A stretch of 64,000 bases of DNA from Meghimatium bilineatum (GCA_034231615.1 CM067310.1:6866010-6930009); one strand, 5' to 3'. Counted from the stretch's first letter, positions 36,227 through 47,768 are shown. Program-made: numbers and translations. The notes: a model not told the origin generated them from the letters alone.

Positions 36227-36436
36227 ACACTAATAGTCATGTCGATAAATCCGGAAAATAATATGGACTAGATGTAAATATTCAAACAAACAAACAAAAA
36301 AAACGTGATAATCAGCAAAATCGCGGAAGAAATGGTGCTAAGTATAAAAAACATGGAGAGATACTACAACAAGTAGACCATTACCAATATATCGGACATA
36401 TAATCACAATGTTATGTATAATCAAAATACTACATC

Positions 36437-36800
<364 letters not shown>

Positions 36801-36841
36801 AAGAGGACAAAACACCAACACATACACACACATATATATAT

Positions 36842-37400
36842 ATATGAAGCAACAGACTTAACAAAGTAACATAATTCACATACCTAGGAAGCAATATAAA
36901 ATTATACAACAAGAGCAGCAAAGAAATACACAACAGATGTAGTAAAGCATACAAAGCCCTAGTGCGAATGACACCACAATAACACTATTCAAAATGATTA
37001 TTATGCCAAACGATGCTACCAAATCCTAACATGGACAACAACAGCACAAGACAAATGTAAGCTTGTGACAGCTGAAATGGCATGCTTACGCAGAATCATA
37101 GGAATATCGCTAAGAGACAGTGAGTAATGGACATAGACAAAGAGCCGGCACCAACCCAAGAGACAACATATAAAATGGTTTGCAGACAACCAGCAGACAG
37201 CATACCGCAGCAAGCTATGCTACACAGATACAGTGAAGGCAGACCTAGAGGCCGACCTCGAAAACGATGGACCACAGAAATAAAAGAGGAGACAAACTCC
37301 ACATTATACTCAGCACACAAGAGGACCGTCTCCAGAAAAAGTCTTCTACCCTTGACTCTGAAAGGCAACAAAGGGTTTAAAGAAAAGACAGATAGATATA
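36842..37400 (+). mobile_element. RTE-like LINE 3' end with short GATA tail
   Basis: Frameshifted YLGSNIKL, KEIHNRCSKAYKAL, then GRPRGRPRKRWTTEIKEETN. Ends AAAGACAGATAGATATAGAT, the same tail type as 59590-60171. A 45-bp piece of it recurs at 43361-43405. Confidence 0.75.
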
Positions 37401-37509
37401 GATATTATGTGAATACTCAATTCTTTGAATACTCGATTCTGTGAATACTCGTTTATGTGAATACACGATTCTGTGAATACTCGACTTATTTCAAAAGGAA
37501 GTTCATCTA

Positions 37510-37570
37510 CTTCTTCATCATTCGTTCTCAATCTCCTACTGGATCTTTCTTGTAGCAGGACATGGTATTT
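37510..37570 (-). repeat. SINE-B 3' fragment
   Basis: ATTCGTTCTCAATCTCCTAC, TTCTTGTAGCAGGACATGG. Confidence 0.7.
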
Positions 37571-37574
37571 ATTT

Positions 37575-37800
37575 ATTTGACATGCATGTCGTATGATGTG
37601 ACTAAGGAGGTTTTGGGGTCGACTTGGCTGTCAGGGACCCATACAGAGTCAAAGTTATCCAAAATCCATGCTGAAGTCGGATGTGTCAGACCGAAATGCG
37701 CAGATATCGCAGCATTGCTGTAAACCATGACACAACGCATTCCGTTCTCCGGACTACATCCTGCTAATCTGCGGTAGTTTCAGAACGAACGTAGAAGAAG
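37575..37800 (+). repeat. SINE-A copy, 5'-shortened
   Basis: CATGCATGTCGTATGATGTG to AGAACGAACGTAGAAGAAG. Confidence 0.85.
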
Positions 37801-37819
37801 ATATAAGAATAAATTAGAA

Positions 37820-38085
37820 GGATGGATGTGAAAAGATGCATTATTGATAATAAGAAAAAGACAGTGAACATTTATTGGGCACATAATGAGAAGAGGGGGC
37901 ATTGAGAATAAAGTCACAACAGGAAAGATAGAAGGGAAAATATCAAGGGGAATACCCAGAGAAAAGATATTGGACAGTTTGACTAAATGGCTTCGATTGA
38001 CACCAACAGAGATGATGACATATATGAGAGATCGATGTACATGGAGAAATATGATCATCAACGCCATTCGGCACGGCACTTGATA
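37820..38085 (+). mobile_element. RTE-like LINE 3' end (second subfamily)
   Basis: VTTGKIEGKISRGIPREKIL then CTWRNMIINAIRHGT and stop. Same subfamily as 48430-48840 (minus). Confidence 0.8.
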
Positions 38086-38129
38086 TCGATGATGATAATA
38101 CACATCTTAAACATAATACACTTATAATT

Positions 38130-38200
38130 TCTTCTTCTTCTTCTATCGTTCACTTTAAACATGGCTATATATGGTATATGTAATTCTGTCTCGTGAATTG
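38130..38200 (-). mobile_element. RNase-H LINE tail fragment
   Basis: Reverse of a 3' end: CTTCTTCTTCTTCTATCGTT then CACTTTAAACATGGCTATAT. Confidence 0.6.
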
Positions 38201-38611
38201 ACGTTGGGCAGTTTCGAGATATTTGGCCCGGTATCGTCTGCCACAGGGCAGACACTATAACTATTATTGGATAAAGACGTGTTCACATTGTGTTGTGTAC
38301 GTGAGACTAACGGGAATTGAACCAGTCCGTTCAACCGCAACTATTACACATGCGTTCTTCCGTACTTGACTAACCGCATCTCCAAAAATAGTTGCGACTT
38401 CGTCAAGACATTCAAAGCGTGCACTCAAAGTCACCCGAACGGACCAATCGAGACAAGGACCATCACAACAACAACAAACATCCTGCACAGGTATCGAAAT
38501 ATCCTCAGTAACAACAAAAATATAACATTTAATATCCGTATTAATATCCTTATTAGTTATACAAGGATCGATAGGTGTGTACGTGGCATCCTGGCTAATT
38601 GTGCGCCTCTT
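38201..38611. other. No recognised element
   Basis: Unique-looking sequence; an 83-codon plus-strand open frame (38366-38617) has no family resemblance. Confidence 0.4.
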
Positions 38612-38762
38612 GGCTGATTGCCTCCGTCTTCAGCACCCTGCTTACTTGGGCAGGACTGTTCTCCTACTCTAGTGACACTGCCTGACCCGTCTTAGTTTCC
38701 AGTCCCTAATGGCTGAACTAAGCCCTATCACCACTTCACGGCGCTGGCCTTGATGGGAACAC
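38612..38762 (-). repeat. Family C repeat
   Basis: CTGATTGCCTCCGTCTTCAG ... CCCTATCACCACTTCACGGC. Longest copy in the window. Confidence 0.8.
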
Positions 38763-39064
38763 ATGTAATATATACAATACACTTCTTCAACAATGTATCA
38801 CTTCATTAAAACAGCTTCGCTGACGTCAACTGTTGCCAGCTCCCCTTATCAATATGTCCCATTTTTTCAGACCCTCTCCACATCCTACTCATTGATACAA
38901 TTTATGGACAAGCCGTATATATATATATATATCACTGTATATAATTATATGCCATTAGTTATTATTATATCATAACTACATATCATAATATCATATATAT
39001 ATACATGAATATATAATTGTACATTTGCACGTATTCGTAGATTATATAGAAATAAATAATAATA

Positions 39065-41462
39065 TCGTACGTGTGTTGTCGAGGCCCGAAAGGGGAGCAA
39101 AGAATAGCAACACTGTTTACCTTCCATGCATGTCGTACAAGGCGACTAAGGAGGTTATGGGATGGAGTTGGCTGTCCCATCCCATATAGGTGCAAGACAA
39201 TGGAAAGGATGGTCAACAGAAGACTAAAGTGGTACCTAGAATCTGAGAAGCTATTGGTGCCAGAACACGCTGGGTTTAGAGAGTGTAACAGCACAGAAGA
39301 CAAAATAACATTCCTGTCCCAGATCATAGAAGACGCATAGAAGAAAAGAAAAAAGTTTTTACCCTATGGATAGATCTTCAAAAAGCTTTCGACAAGGTCT
39401 GGAAAGATGGACTGATAATAAAGCTGCAAAGACATGGAGTAAGGGGCAACATAGCAAATGGATCCGGTCCTTCCTATACAATAGGAAAGCAAGAGCCACG
39501 ATGGAAGGATACAACAGCAAAAAAGTTCTCCTAAAACATGGAGTTCCTCAGGGCTCAGTGTTGTCTCCAGCTCTGTTTCTTGTCTTCATAAATGATATAA
39601 TTTGTGAATAGCCACAAGGTGTAAAAGCTGCAATGTACGCTGATGACCACTGATGGTGGTGTGGTGTGTAGAAGAACATCTAAAGATCGCCAACAAAAAA
39701 AATACAAAAGGCAGCAGACAACATAGCAGCATGGGCAGATAAATGGATGGTAAAGATAAATGCTGAAGTCTTCAACAACACTCTTCGAATTCTCAAATAA
39801 GGACAAAGCAGGAGAGATACAACTCGGAAATGTACATATCCAAAACATAAAACGAGCCAGTGTACTTGGGCACTACGCTAGATAAGAGACTGACATGGAG
39901 GCCTCACATTGAGAAAATAGAAGCAAAGGCAAGAAAGAAGCTTGCCTTCCTGAGGAAATTGGAAGGAGCAAACTGGGTGGCCAATGAGGCAACTTTGAAG
40001 AAGGTATATACTGGTGCAATTAGACCAGTACTAGAATATGAATCAACAGCATGGACTTCAGCAGCCAACTCCCATCTACAAGCGCTGAATACGGTACAAA
40101 ATCAAGCACTTCACCTTATCACAGGTGCCATGAAGACCTCTCCCATAAATGAAATGGAAAAAATTACAGGCACCACCCCATAACCATACAGGCGAGACAC
40201 TAAGACCATGGTACATGCAGAAAAGTACAAGAGCATGCCAGCACATCCAATGAGGGCCAGATACAGTGACTTAGCCAATGGAAGACTGAAGAGGAGCAGT
40301 TTTATACACCGATCCAAAAAACTAAACAGAAAATATAAGGATGAACTACCAGACATAACAAGAGAGATATCACCAACACTTTTTCCAGTTCCGTGGGAGC
40401 AATACCCAAATCTCACTATCAGAACCACCATAAACAACTACCACACTATGATAGAACTGAATAATCTTCAAAGAAAACAATAGTATGCAACATGATTGAA
40501 GATATTTACCCCAAAGAAGTATGGATACAAGTATATACCGACGGATCTGCAATCAGAGCAGTAAAGAATGGAGGTGCTGGCGTGTACATAAAATATATAG
40601 AAAAAGAAAATGAATCCACATGTTCACCAACTGGAATACTCTGCAGAAGTACAGGCTTTAAACATTGCTGCAGAAATATTTAAAAACACAACAAGCCAAT
40701 GACACCAGGTGGTATTTCTTACTGATGCTATGTCTGTCCTACAAGCCCTTGACAGCGATAAACTGCCAGACCTGAAGAAAGCCATGCGGCAAGTGAGCAT
40801 CCAAAGAAGGGTAGTACTACAGTGGATACCATCCCACTGTGGCATACCAGGAAATGAAGAGGCAGACAGACTGGCACAGGATGGAGCAACACAGGAACAA
40901 AAAAAACCAAGAAATCACCTACCACGAAAAGAAGACCCTCATCAAAGCCATCAGGAAAGTCGACCACCCAAAAGACAATTATCACTATCTCGACAGAGTA
41001 GAGTAGGTTATTATCTTCCGCCTCAGAACAGGACACAACAGATTAAACAGCCACTTAAATAGGCTAAGATTGGTCCAATCACCACTGTGCCTTTGTGGGC
41101 AGGCAGAACAGACAGCTGAACATATCCTGCAAGACTGCAATACACTAAATAAGTTACGGGAAGAACACTTGCCCACAGAGATGGATATCCACAGAAAGAT
41201 GTATGGGAGCACTGAGGAGCTTTCAAATACAGCAGCATTTATTAAGAAAACAGGACTTGCTGTGTAGACATGTCAAACTCCGAACGAGAAGAAGATCCAA
41301 TATAGGGTCAGTGACCCAAGGCCACGCTGAAGTCGGATGTATCAGGCCGAAAGGCGCAGATATCGCAGCAATGCTGTAAACCATGACACAACGCATTCCG
41401 TTCTCCGGACTACATCCTGCAAATCTGCAGGAACTTGAGAACGAACGCAGAAGAAGAAGAAA
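39065..41462 (+). repeat. SINE-A copy split by a LINE
   Basis: Head half 39065-39190 (GTGTTGTCGAGGCCCGAAAG to CATCCCATATAGG). 3' half resumes at 41299 with ATATAGGGTCAGTGACCC and ends GAACGCAGAAGAAGAAG at about 41460. Confidence 0.9.
39191..41298 (+). mobile_element. RNase-H LINE, 5'-truncated, 2.1 kb
   Basis: The most complete LINE here, inserted in SINE-A with ATATAGG duplicated at 39184-39190 and 41299-41305. In order, with frameshifts: reverse transcriptase (VPEHAGFRE; motif A TLWIDLQKAFDKVWKDG; motif B HGVPQGSVLSPALF; motif C MYADD at about 39633), thumb (YLGTTLDKRLTWRPHIEKI), RNase H (WIQVYTDGSA; VVFLTDAMSVLQAL; LQWIPSHCGIPGNEEADRLA), and a zinc-knuckle end CLCGQAEQTAEHILQDC. Stop at 41265-41267, then a short 3' end GAACGAGAAGAAG. 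RT plus RNase H plus C-terminal knuckle points to the I-like superfamily. Frameshifts and the missing 5' half make it inactive. Confidence 0.92.
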
Positions 41463-41796
41463 AAGTATAACACATATACAGCAATGTCAGAAGGATAGTT
41501 TATGAATGAACCAGTAACTGTATTGTCAACCAATGAGTAACGCCAGAAACAAAATTCTGCAACATGGCCGCCATAAACCACTGAATGACTACTGACACGT
41601 GATATTACCGGACTGGGTAATCATGATTGCGTCCAAGGTCACAGAACTTGCCGACTAATTGCGTGTAAATGGGGGTACTGTTTTATTTGAAGCAGACGGG
41701 AGCACATTTGTAATCTGTAAAAGAGTGTTACTTTAAACGGGATTGTACGAAAACCGTGTACCACAGTTTTATTTGGGATTTCTTTCTATTCTTCTG

Positions 41797-42108
41797 TGAT
41801 CGTTCTCAAACTCCTGCAGATTAAGGCTGCCCCGCCCGTGCGTTGCCGGGGCCCGAAAGGAGAACAAAGAATAGCAACACTGTCTATCTATCATGCATGT
41901 CGTAAAAGGCGACTAAGGAGGTTATGGGATGGAGTTGGCTGTCGCATCCCATATAGGGTAAATGACCCAAAGCCAAGCTGAAGTCGGATGTGTCAGGCTG
42001 AAAGGCGTTGATATCGCAGCAATGCTGTAAACCATGACACAGCGCATTCCGTTCTCTGGTCTACATCCTGCTAATCTGCAGGAGTTTGAGAACGAACGCA
42101 AGGAAGAG
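41797..42108 (+). repeat. SINE-A copy inside a SINE-A tail fragment
   Basis: 41797-41825 is a reverse tail piece (TCGTTCTCAAACTCCTGCAG). 41832-42108 is a full forward copy (CCCGCCCGTGCGTTGCCGGG ... GAGAACGAACGCAAGGAAG). Confidence 0.85.
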
Positions 42109-42246
42109 AAGGGCTGTCCAAACATTACGTCGGTAAATTAGAGGAAGGGTGATCTGAAAAAGTTAGACAGTTGTTAGTTGTTGAGAGGAGGCAGGGGGGT
42201 ACACACATTGACGTCAACAGCACCGTTTATAAAACACGAAATATAG

Positions 42247-42418
42247 TGTCTCTTCTTCTTCTTCTTCAGCGTTCACTCTCAAACTCCCGCTGGATATCTC
42301 TTGTAGCAGGAGAATGGTCCTACTAGATTTCCAGCAGGATGTGGTTCAGAGAATGGAAATGGGTCGTGTCGCGGTTTTATTTGCGCCAATGGCCCGATAC
42401 ACCCGTCTTCGGAGGAAT
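42247..42418 (-). repeat. SINE-B copy
   Basis: CTTCTTCTTCTTCTTCAGCG to CCCGATACACCCGTCTTCGG; near consensus. Confidence 0.93.
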
Positions 42419-42481
42419 AGAATGTCTGAATTTGAAAAACTTATCTAAAAATATGAAATAATTATAGTTTTGTAGCTTATT

Positions 42482-42762
42482 ATTCTTCTTCTGCGTTCGT
42501 TCTCAAACTCCTGCAGATTTGCAGGATGTAGTCCTGAGAACGGAATGCGTTGTGTCATGGTTTACAGCATTCCTGCGATATCTGCGCCTTTCTGCCTGAC
42601 ACATCCGACTTCAGCATGGCTTTGGGTCACTAGTCCTATATGGGATGCGATAGGCAACTCCATCCCATAACCTCCTTAGTCGCCTTTTATGACATGCCTG
42701 GAAGGTAAACAGTGTTGCTATTTTTTGCTCCCCTTTCGGGCTCCGGCAACACGCGGGCGATT
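42482..42762 (-). repeat. SINE-A copy, full length
   Basis: TTCTTCTTCTGCGTTCGTTC to CCGGCAACACGCGGGCGA. Near consensus. Confidence 0.95.
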
Positions 42763-42916
42763 TTTTACATTGATAGTTAGGCTTTAATAGTAACCTTTGT
42801 ACTTTATGTTGTATTTATCACAAATCCGCATTGCTCTTCAACAATTTATGGTTTTAATTTCTCTCTTATTCATTTCATGATTATGCCTATGCTTACACAG
42901 AATCATAGGAATATAC

Positions 42917-43260
42917 CTTCTTCTTCGTCTTCTTCTGCGTTCAGCAACTGTGGTTATGCTATATTGTCAGGCCTGTAGTCAAGACGAAGTCCACCGTCTT
43001 CTCCAGGTCAGATCGGCTGGCCCATAGCTTTTGCCTCAAGTCTGTATCGACTGGCCTGGTCTGATGTCTCTGGTCTTTGTATGTTGGGCAGTCCTGAAGT
43101 ATGTGTTCCGGAGTTTGGGTTTCGGATCCACATGGACATTCATCTGTGTATGAAATCCTCAATCGGTAAAGGTGGCCCAACAGTCTGTAGTGGCCTGTTA
43201 TAATGCGAAATATTGTGGTCTGTTGATATCGTTGGAGGAGATGTATTGCATCATGTAGGA
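42917..43260 (-). mobile_element. RNase-H LINE 3' end with SINE-A-type tail
   Basis: Minus strand DECPCGSETQTPEHILQDCP, LWASRSDLEKTVDFVLTTGL then TI and stop, then a short 3' end with GAACGCAGAAGAAG, identical over 14 nt to the SINE-A tail. Strongest direct LINE/SINE-A tail match. Confidence 0.9.
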
Positions 43261-43360
43261 ATATTCCTACGAGACAGGATGAGGAAATTCGACAAAAAAT
43301 CTGCATCACTCAAAACTTGGAATATATCTAGAGACAACAAATCAAATAGTGTTCCCACAT

Positions 43361-43405
43361 TAGCAGACAGCATACCACAGCAAGCTATGCTACACAGATA
43401 CCCCG
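43361..43405 (+). mobile_element. RTE-like LINE snippet
   Basis: CAGACAGCATACCACAGCAA and GCTATGCTACACAGATAC match 37190-37230. Confidence 0.7.
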
Positions 43406-43439
43406 AAGAGATAGATCCAGGAATAGGGTAATAATGATT

Positions 43440-43875
43440 TGCTAATAACTAGAGACAAATATAATAACACATACAAATCGTCGTTTCGACCAAAAGGCCT
43501 TTATCAAGACAATAATTGAAACAAAATTAAAACATAACAGAAAACGAACAGTAATAACATCGACGGTCACATTGGTAAGTGTAGTATAGATATACTGGAA
43601 GAGGTGAAAGGACACCGGACAAGGAAAATACAAAAATGACCACAAACATGTGACACGAAACAAACAGAAACTATGGATCGACTAGAGTCATACGTGAGAC
43701 GGGCGCTCAATAATGCCGTCGGGTTTAATAGTGTCATATTGGTAAATGTAGCAGTTCTCAAGCGTCAGACGGGTCCGGTCGTCAGAGAAGCACGACTTAA
43801 TGGCCGTAACATGGATGTCCTGGTGTAAGTACATGGAGTATGTACGCAGGAGTAGAAGACAAAATTTAATCAGCG
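43440..43875 (-). mobile_element. Penelope-like element 3' end and LTR
   Basis: Minus strand encodes HQDIHVTAIKSCFSDDRTRL, TLENCYIYQYDTIKPDGI, ERPSHV, resembling the end of a Penelope-type protein downstream of its GIY-YIG domain. Downstream (43440-43510) the minus strand carries CTTGATAAAGGCCTTTTGGT then CGAAACGACG, a degenerate hammerhead-ribozyme core as found in Penelope LTRs. Confidence 0.65.
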
Positions 43876-43881
43876 CATCTT

Positions 43882-44050
43882 CTTCTTCTGCGTTCGTTCT
43901 CAAACCCCTGCAGATTAGCAGGATGTAGTCCGGAGGATAGAATTCGTTGTGTCATGGTTTACAGCATTGCTGCGATATCTGCGCCTCTCGGCCTGACACA
44001 TCCGACTTCAGCATGGCTTTGGGTCACTTACCCTATATGGGATGGGGATC
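43882..44050 (-). repeat. SINE-A copy, head missing
   Basis: CTTCTTCTGCGTTCGTTCTC to CTTACCCTATATGGGATGG, then stops. Confidence 0.85.
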
Positions 44051-44125
44051 AGCGCATAACAACAGTATTGTTGAGGGCAACGATTTGTTTACAAAAATGT
44101 CCTGCACATCATGTCATCAACTCTT

Positions 44126-44520
44126 GGTTGGTTCGTTGCTGATCCAGCGGTTCAAGGGCTCATGTCCTCTGACCTAATTCCATGAAATGACATTATATTG
44201 CTGGGAAGTCTGTGGATTTTCGTCCCACCCCGGGACAGAGCCAGAGAATAACTATCACACCTCCAGGAAGGTAGGTTTCAACCTATGCACTGCTCCTAGC
44301 CACTGTAGCCAAGATATGGTTCACTGTGCTCAATCCTCGCCACCAATTGACTACTTCTTACCAATATGTCGAACTTCTCTATTGCTCCAGACATGCAACC
44401 AAATGTTCAAGTCAAAAGGATTGTCACGTCCTCAGTCACTGTGCCTCTATGATGGGTCTCAACCATAGGAAAAAGTTATCAACTCTTAAACTCGTTAACA
44501 ACCAAACCCCCCTTAATTGT
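44126..44520 (-). repeat. SINE-D copy, longest
   Basis: Left (3') end TTGGTTGGTTCGTTGCTGAT, GACATTATATTGCTGGGAAG, right part CTCAGTCACTGTGCCTCTAT. Extends further 5' than the 28010 copy. Confidence 0.8.
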
Positions 44521-44940
44521 TGACGTAATTTATTGACACCCACAAACAGACATGAACATTGGGACAACGCTTCAAAGGTGGTACAGCCCCTACCATGACG
44601 GGAGTGATGATATCCCTATAAATTATTATCTCAATCTGTCTAACAGATACTCTAACACTATAACACTGAAATACTCAGAATTAACATGGCTGCTCATTGC
44701 AACAACTAAAATACGAAAATAGGAAAATGGCGGGGAAGAGCGGATAAGCATCACAGGAAAGCGAACAAAACTAGTACGAGGTTAATGGCCTTTATTGAGA
44801 CATCGTTTGGTATACCGTAGTACATGGACCGACGCACTTTGACGAGTGGTTCTGAAATTATGTGGAACGTAGGACCACACTATTCGTTGCGAGTTTTTAG
44901 TTACTTGCACACGCGAGTTTGGTTTTTTGTGTGTTGACAA
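44521..44940. other. No recognised element
   Basis: Unassigned sequence between SINE-D and the 40-bp array. Confidence 0.4.
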
Positions 44941-45204
44941 CTCCCGCTGGATCTCTCTTGTAGCAGGACACATTCTCAAACTCCCGCTGGATCTCTCTTG
45001 TAGCAGGACACATTCTCAAACTCCCGCTGGATCTCTCTTGTAGCAGGACACATTCTCAGACTCCCGCTGGATCTCTCTTGTAGCAGGACACATTCTCAGA
45101 CTCCCGCTGGATCTCTCTTGTAGCAGGACACATTCTCAGACTCCCGCTGGATCTCTCTTGTAGCAGGACACATTCTCAGACTCCCGCTGGATCTCTCTTG
45201 TCAC
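44941..45204 (-). repeat. 40-bp tandem array made from the SINE-B 3' region
   Basis: Six complete 40-bp units plus a 20-bp partial (starts 44941, 44981, 45021, 45061, 45101, 45141, 45181). Each unit is CTCCCGCTGGATCTCTCTTG plus TAGCAGGACACATTCTCARA, the reverse of the SINE-B 3' end without its tail. Units are nearly identical; R is A in the left units and G in the right. Confidence 0.97.
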
Positions 45205-45275
45205 CTCATTCTCTCTTTTCTCACTCTTCCATATCTACCGTCTCATTCTCTATTTCTATAAGATCTTAAGTTATG

Positions 45276-45555
45276 GGAATCGTCCGTGTGTTGCCGGAGC
45301 CCGAAAGGGGAAGCAAAGAATAGCAACACTGTTTACCATCCACGCATGTCGTAAAAGGCGACTAAAAAGATTATGGGATGGAGTTGGCTGTCCCATTCCA
45401 TATAGGGTCAGTGACCCAAAGCCATGCTGAAGTAGGATGTACCAGGCCGAGAGCCGCAGATATCGCAGCAAAGTTGTAAACCATGACACAACGCATTCCG
45501 TTCTCCGGACTACATCCTACTAATCTGCAGGAGTTTGAGAACGAGCGCAGAAGAA
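45276..45555 (+). repeat. SINE-A copy, full length
   Basis: GTCCGTGTGTTGCCGGAGCC to GAGAACGAGCGCAGAAGAAG. Confidence 0.93.
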
Positions 45556-45615
45556 GAAGAAGTCCTGCGGCAAGAGAGATCCAGCAGGAGTTTGAGAATG
45601 AACTTTTAAGATGAA
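45556..45615 (+). repeat. SINE-B 3' fragment
   Basis: AAGTCCTGCGGCAAGAGAGA, CCAGCAGGAGTTTGAGAATG. Follows the SINE-A tail directly. Confidence 0.75.
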
Positions 45616-45681
45616 GGATCAGTATTTGAGCAACCAGTAGCAATGTCCTCATCTTCTCGTTGGCAGTTTAGCTTGTTTATT

Positions 45682-45955
45682 CTTCTTCGTTCGTTCTCAA
45701 ACTCATGCAGATTATCAGGATGTAGTCCGGAGAAAGGAATGCGTTGTGTCATGGTTTACAGCACTGCTGCGATATCTGCGCCTCTCGGCCTGACACATCC
45801 GACTTCAGCATGGCTTTGGGTCACTGACCCTATATGGGATGGGACAGCCAACTCCATCCCATAACTACCTTAGTCGCCTCTTACGACATGCATGCAAGGT
45901 AAGCAGTGTTGCTATTCTTTGCTCCCCTTTCGGGCGCCGGCAACACAAGGGCGGT
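45682..45955 (-). repeat. SINE-A copy, full length
   Basis: TTCTTCTTCGTTCGTTCTCA to GCGCCGGCAACACAAGGGCG. Confidence 0.92.
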
Positions 45956-46084
45956 TTAGCTTGTTTAAATACAGTGTTCTTGAATACTGTTTCTATATGT
46001 CAAAGCTGTTCAAGACTTCCATACAGCTTTATGTGAATGTCGTGTCTCTGTGAGTCAGAGCTTTACTGTCAATTGGTTTAGTCT
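45956..46084 (-). mobile_element. RNase-H LINE C-terminal end abutting the 64-bp array
   Basis: Minus strand reads QRHDIHIKLYGSLEQL, stop, HIETVFKNTVFK, aligning with DIHRKMYGSTEELSNTAAFI at the end of the 39191-41298 LINE. This is the sequence that should follow the zinc-knuckle motif, which here is the tandem array. Confidence 0.8.
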
Positions 46085-47225
46085 AAATCTAGCCTTGGAT
46101 GAAATGTTCCGCGGTCTGAGCTGCCTGGCACATGGATACAGCATAGATCAATCTAGCCTTGTATGAAATGTTCCACAGTCTGTGCTGCCTGGCACATGGA
46201 TACAGCATAGGTCAGTCTAGCCTTGTATGAAATGTTCCGCGGTCTGTGCTGCCTGGCACATGGATACAGCATAGGTCAATCTAGCCTTGTATGAAATGTT
46301 CCTCGGTCTGTGCTGCCTGGCACATGGATACAGCATAGGTCAATCTAGCCTTTGATGAAATGTTCCGCGGTCTGTGCTGCCTGGCACATGGATACAGCAT
46401 AGGTCAATCTAGCCTTGTATGAAATGTTCCTCGGTCTGTGCTGCCTGGCACATGGATACAGCATAGGTCAATCTAGCCTTTGATGAAATGTTCCGCGGTC
46501 TGTGCTGCCAGGCACATGGATACAGCATAGGTCAATCTAGCCTTGTATGAAATGTTTCGCGGTCTGTGCTGCCTGGCACATGGATACAGCATAGGTCAAT
46601 CTTGCCTTTGATGAAATGTTCCGCGGTCTGTGCTGCCTGGCACATGGATACAGCATAGGTCAATCTTGCCTTTGATGAAATGTTCCGCGGTCTGTGCTGC
46701 CTGGCACATGGATACAGCATAGGTCAATCTTGCCTTTGATGAAATGTTCCGCGGTCTGTGCTGCCTGGCACATGGATACAGCATAGGTCAATCTAGCCTT
46801 TGATGAAATGTTCCGCGGTCTGTGCTGCCTGGCACATGGATACAGCATAGGTCAATCTAGCCTTGTATGAAATGTTCCTCGGTCTGTGCTGCCTGGCACA
46901 TGGATACAGCATAGGTCAATCTAGCCTTTGATGAAATGTTCCACGGTCTGTGCTGCCTGGCACATGGATACAGCATAGGTCAGTCTAGCCTTGTATGAAA
47001 TGTTCCTCGATCTGTGCTGCCTGGCACATGGATACAGCATAGGTCAATCTAGCCTTGTATGAAATGTTCCGCGGTCTGTGCTGCCTGGCACATGGATACA
47101 GCATAGGTCAATCTAGCCTTGTATGAAATGTTCCGCGGTCTGTGCTGCCTGGCACATGGATACAGCATAGGTCAATCTTGCCTTTGATGAAATGTTCCGC
47201 GGTCTGTGCTGCCTTGCACATGGAT
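46085..47225 (-). repeat. 64-bp minisatellite (about 18 units) from a LINE zinc-knuckle segment
   Basis: Unit on plus: ATGAAATGTTCCGCGGTCTG, TGCTGCCTGGCACATGGATA, CAGCATAGGTCAATCTAGCC, then TTGT or TTTG. Units differ at few sites (CTAGCC/CTTGCC, TTGTATG/TTTGATG, CCGCGG/CCTCGG/CCACGG). On minus each unit encodes SMCQAAQTAEHFIKG, homologous to the LINE CGQAEQTAEHILQDC motif. 64 is not a multiple of 3, so the frame shifts from unit to unit and it is not a coding array. Confidence 0.95.
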
Positions 47226-47299
47226 GATATGGCGTAGAAGTGAAAAGAACACAGGAGAAGACGACTACATATTTTATCAATCTTCTCATTCTTCATCGT

Positions 47300-47358
47300 A
47301 TCTCTCTCTCTCTCTCTCTCTCGCTCGCTCTCTCTCTCTCTCTCTCTCACACACACAG
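47300..47358. repeat. (CT)n microsatellite ending in CA repeats
   Basis: TCTCTCTC runs with CGCTCG interruptions, then ACACACAC. Confidence 0.97.
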
Positions 47359-47768
47359 CATGCATAATCTTCAAAGGTGTCATCTGTCCAACAAAAACAA
47401 GCTAGAAGTATCCGAAGACTGTGACAGAAACACAGAAGCGATGACTGACAGAACACCTGTCAAAGTATTTACCAGGTATGGGGACACATGGAAACTGCGC
47501 TTATCACACATACCTGCCAGGGATAAAACTATTTCGTCAAAAGACTCTGACTGATCCCTGATGTTTTAGACCTTGTTAAAATTGACGTGACTGAAGCTGT
47601 TCACGTCTGACAGTGATAACGGTTTACGGTGTCATTTCTGTGGCAGGATGGAGAAAAGTAACTTCGGCGTAACGTTTCATACAAACCGAGGACCATGGAT
47701 TGTAATGAGTCCGTCTCGAACGGGTTGATTTGACTTCAACTACATGAAGTTTGACATCAGAACCATTT
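47359..47768. other. No recognised element
   Basis: A plus-strand open frame 47240-47554 begins in the CT repeat and lacks support. Confidence 0.4.

Noticed and set aside
46532-46848. Repeated 62-codon frames that look like a repeat protein
   Set aside because: They come from a 64-bp minisatellite whose unit is not a multiple of three; no stable reading frame runs through the array.
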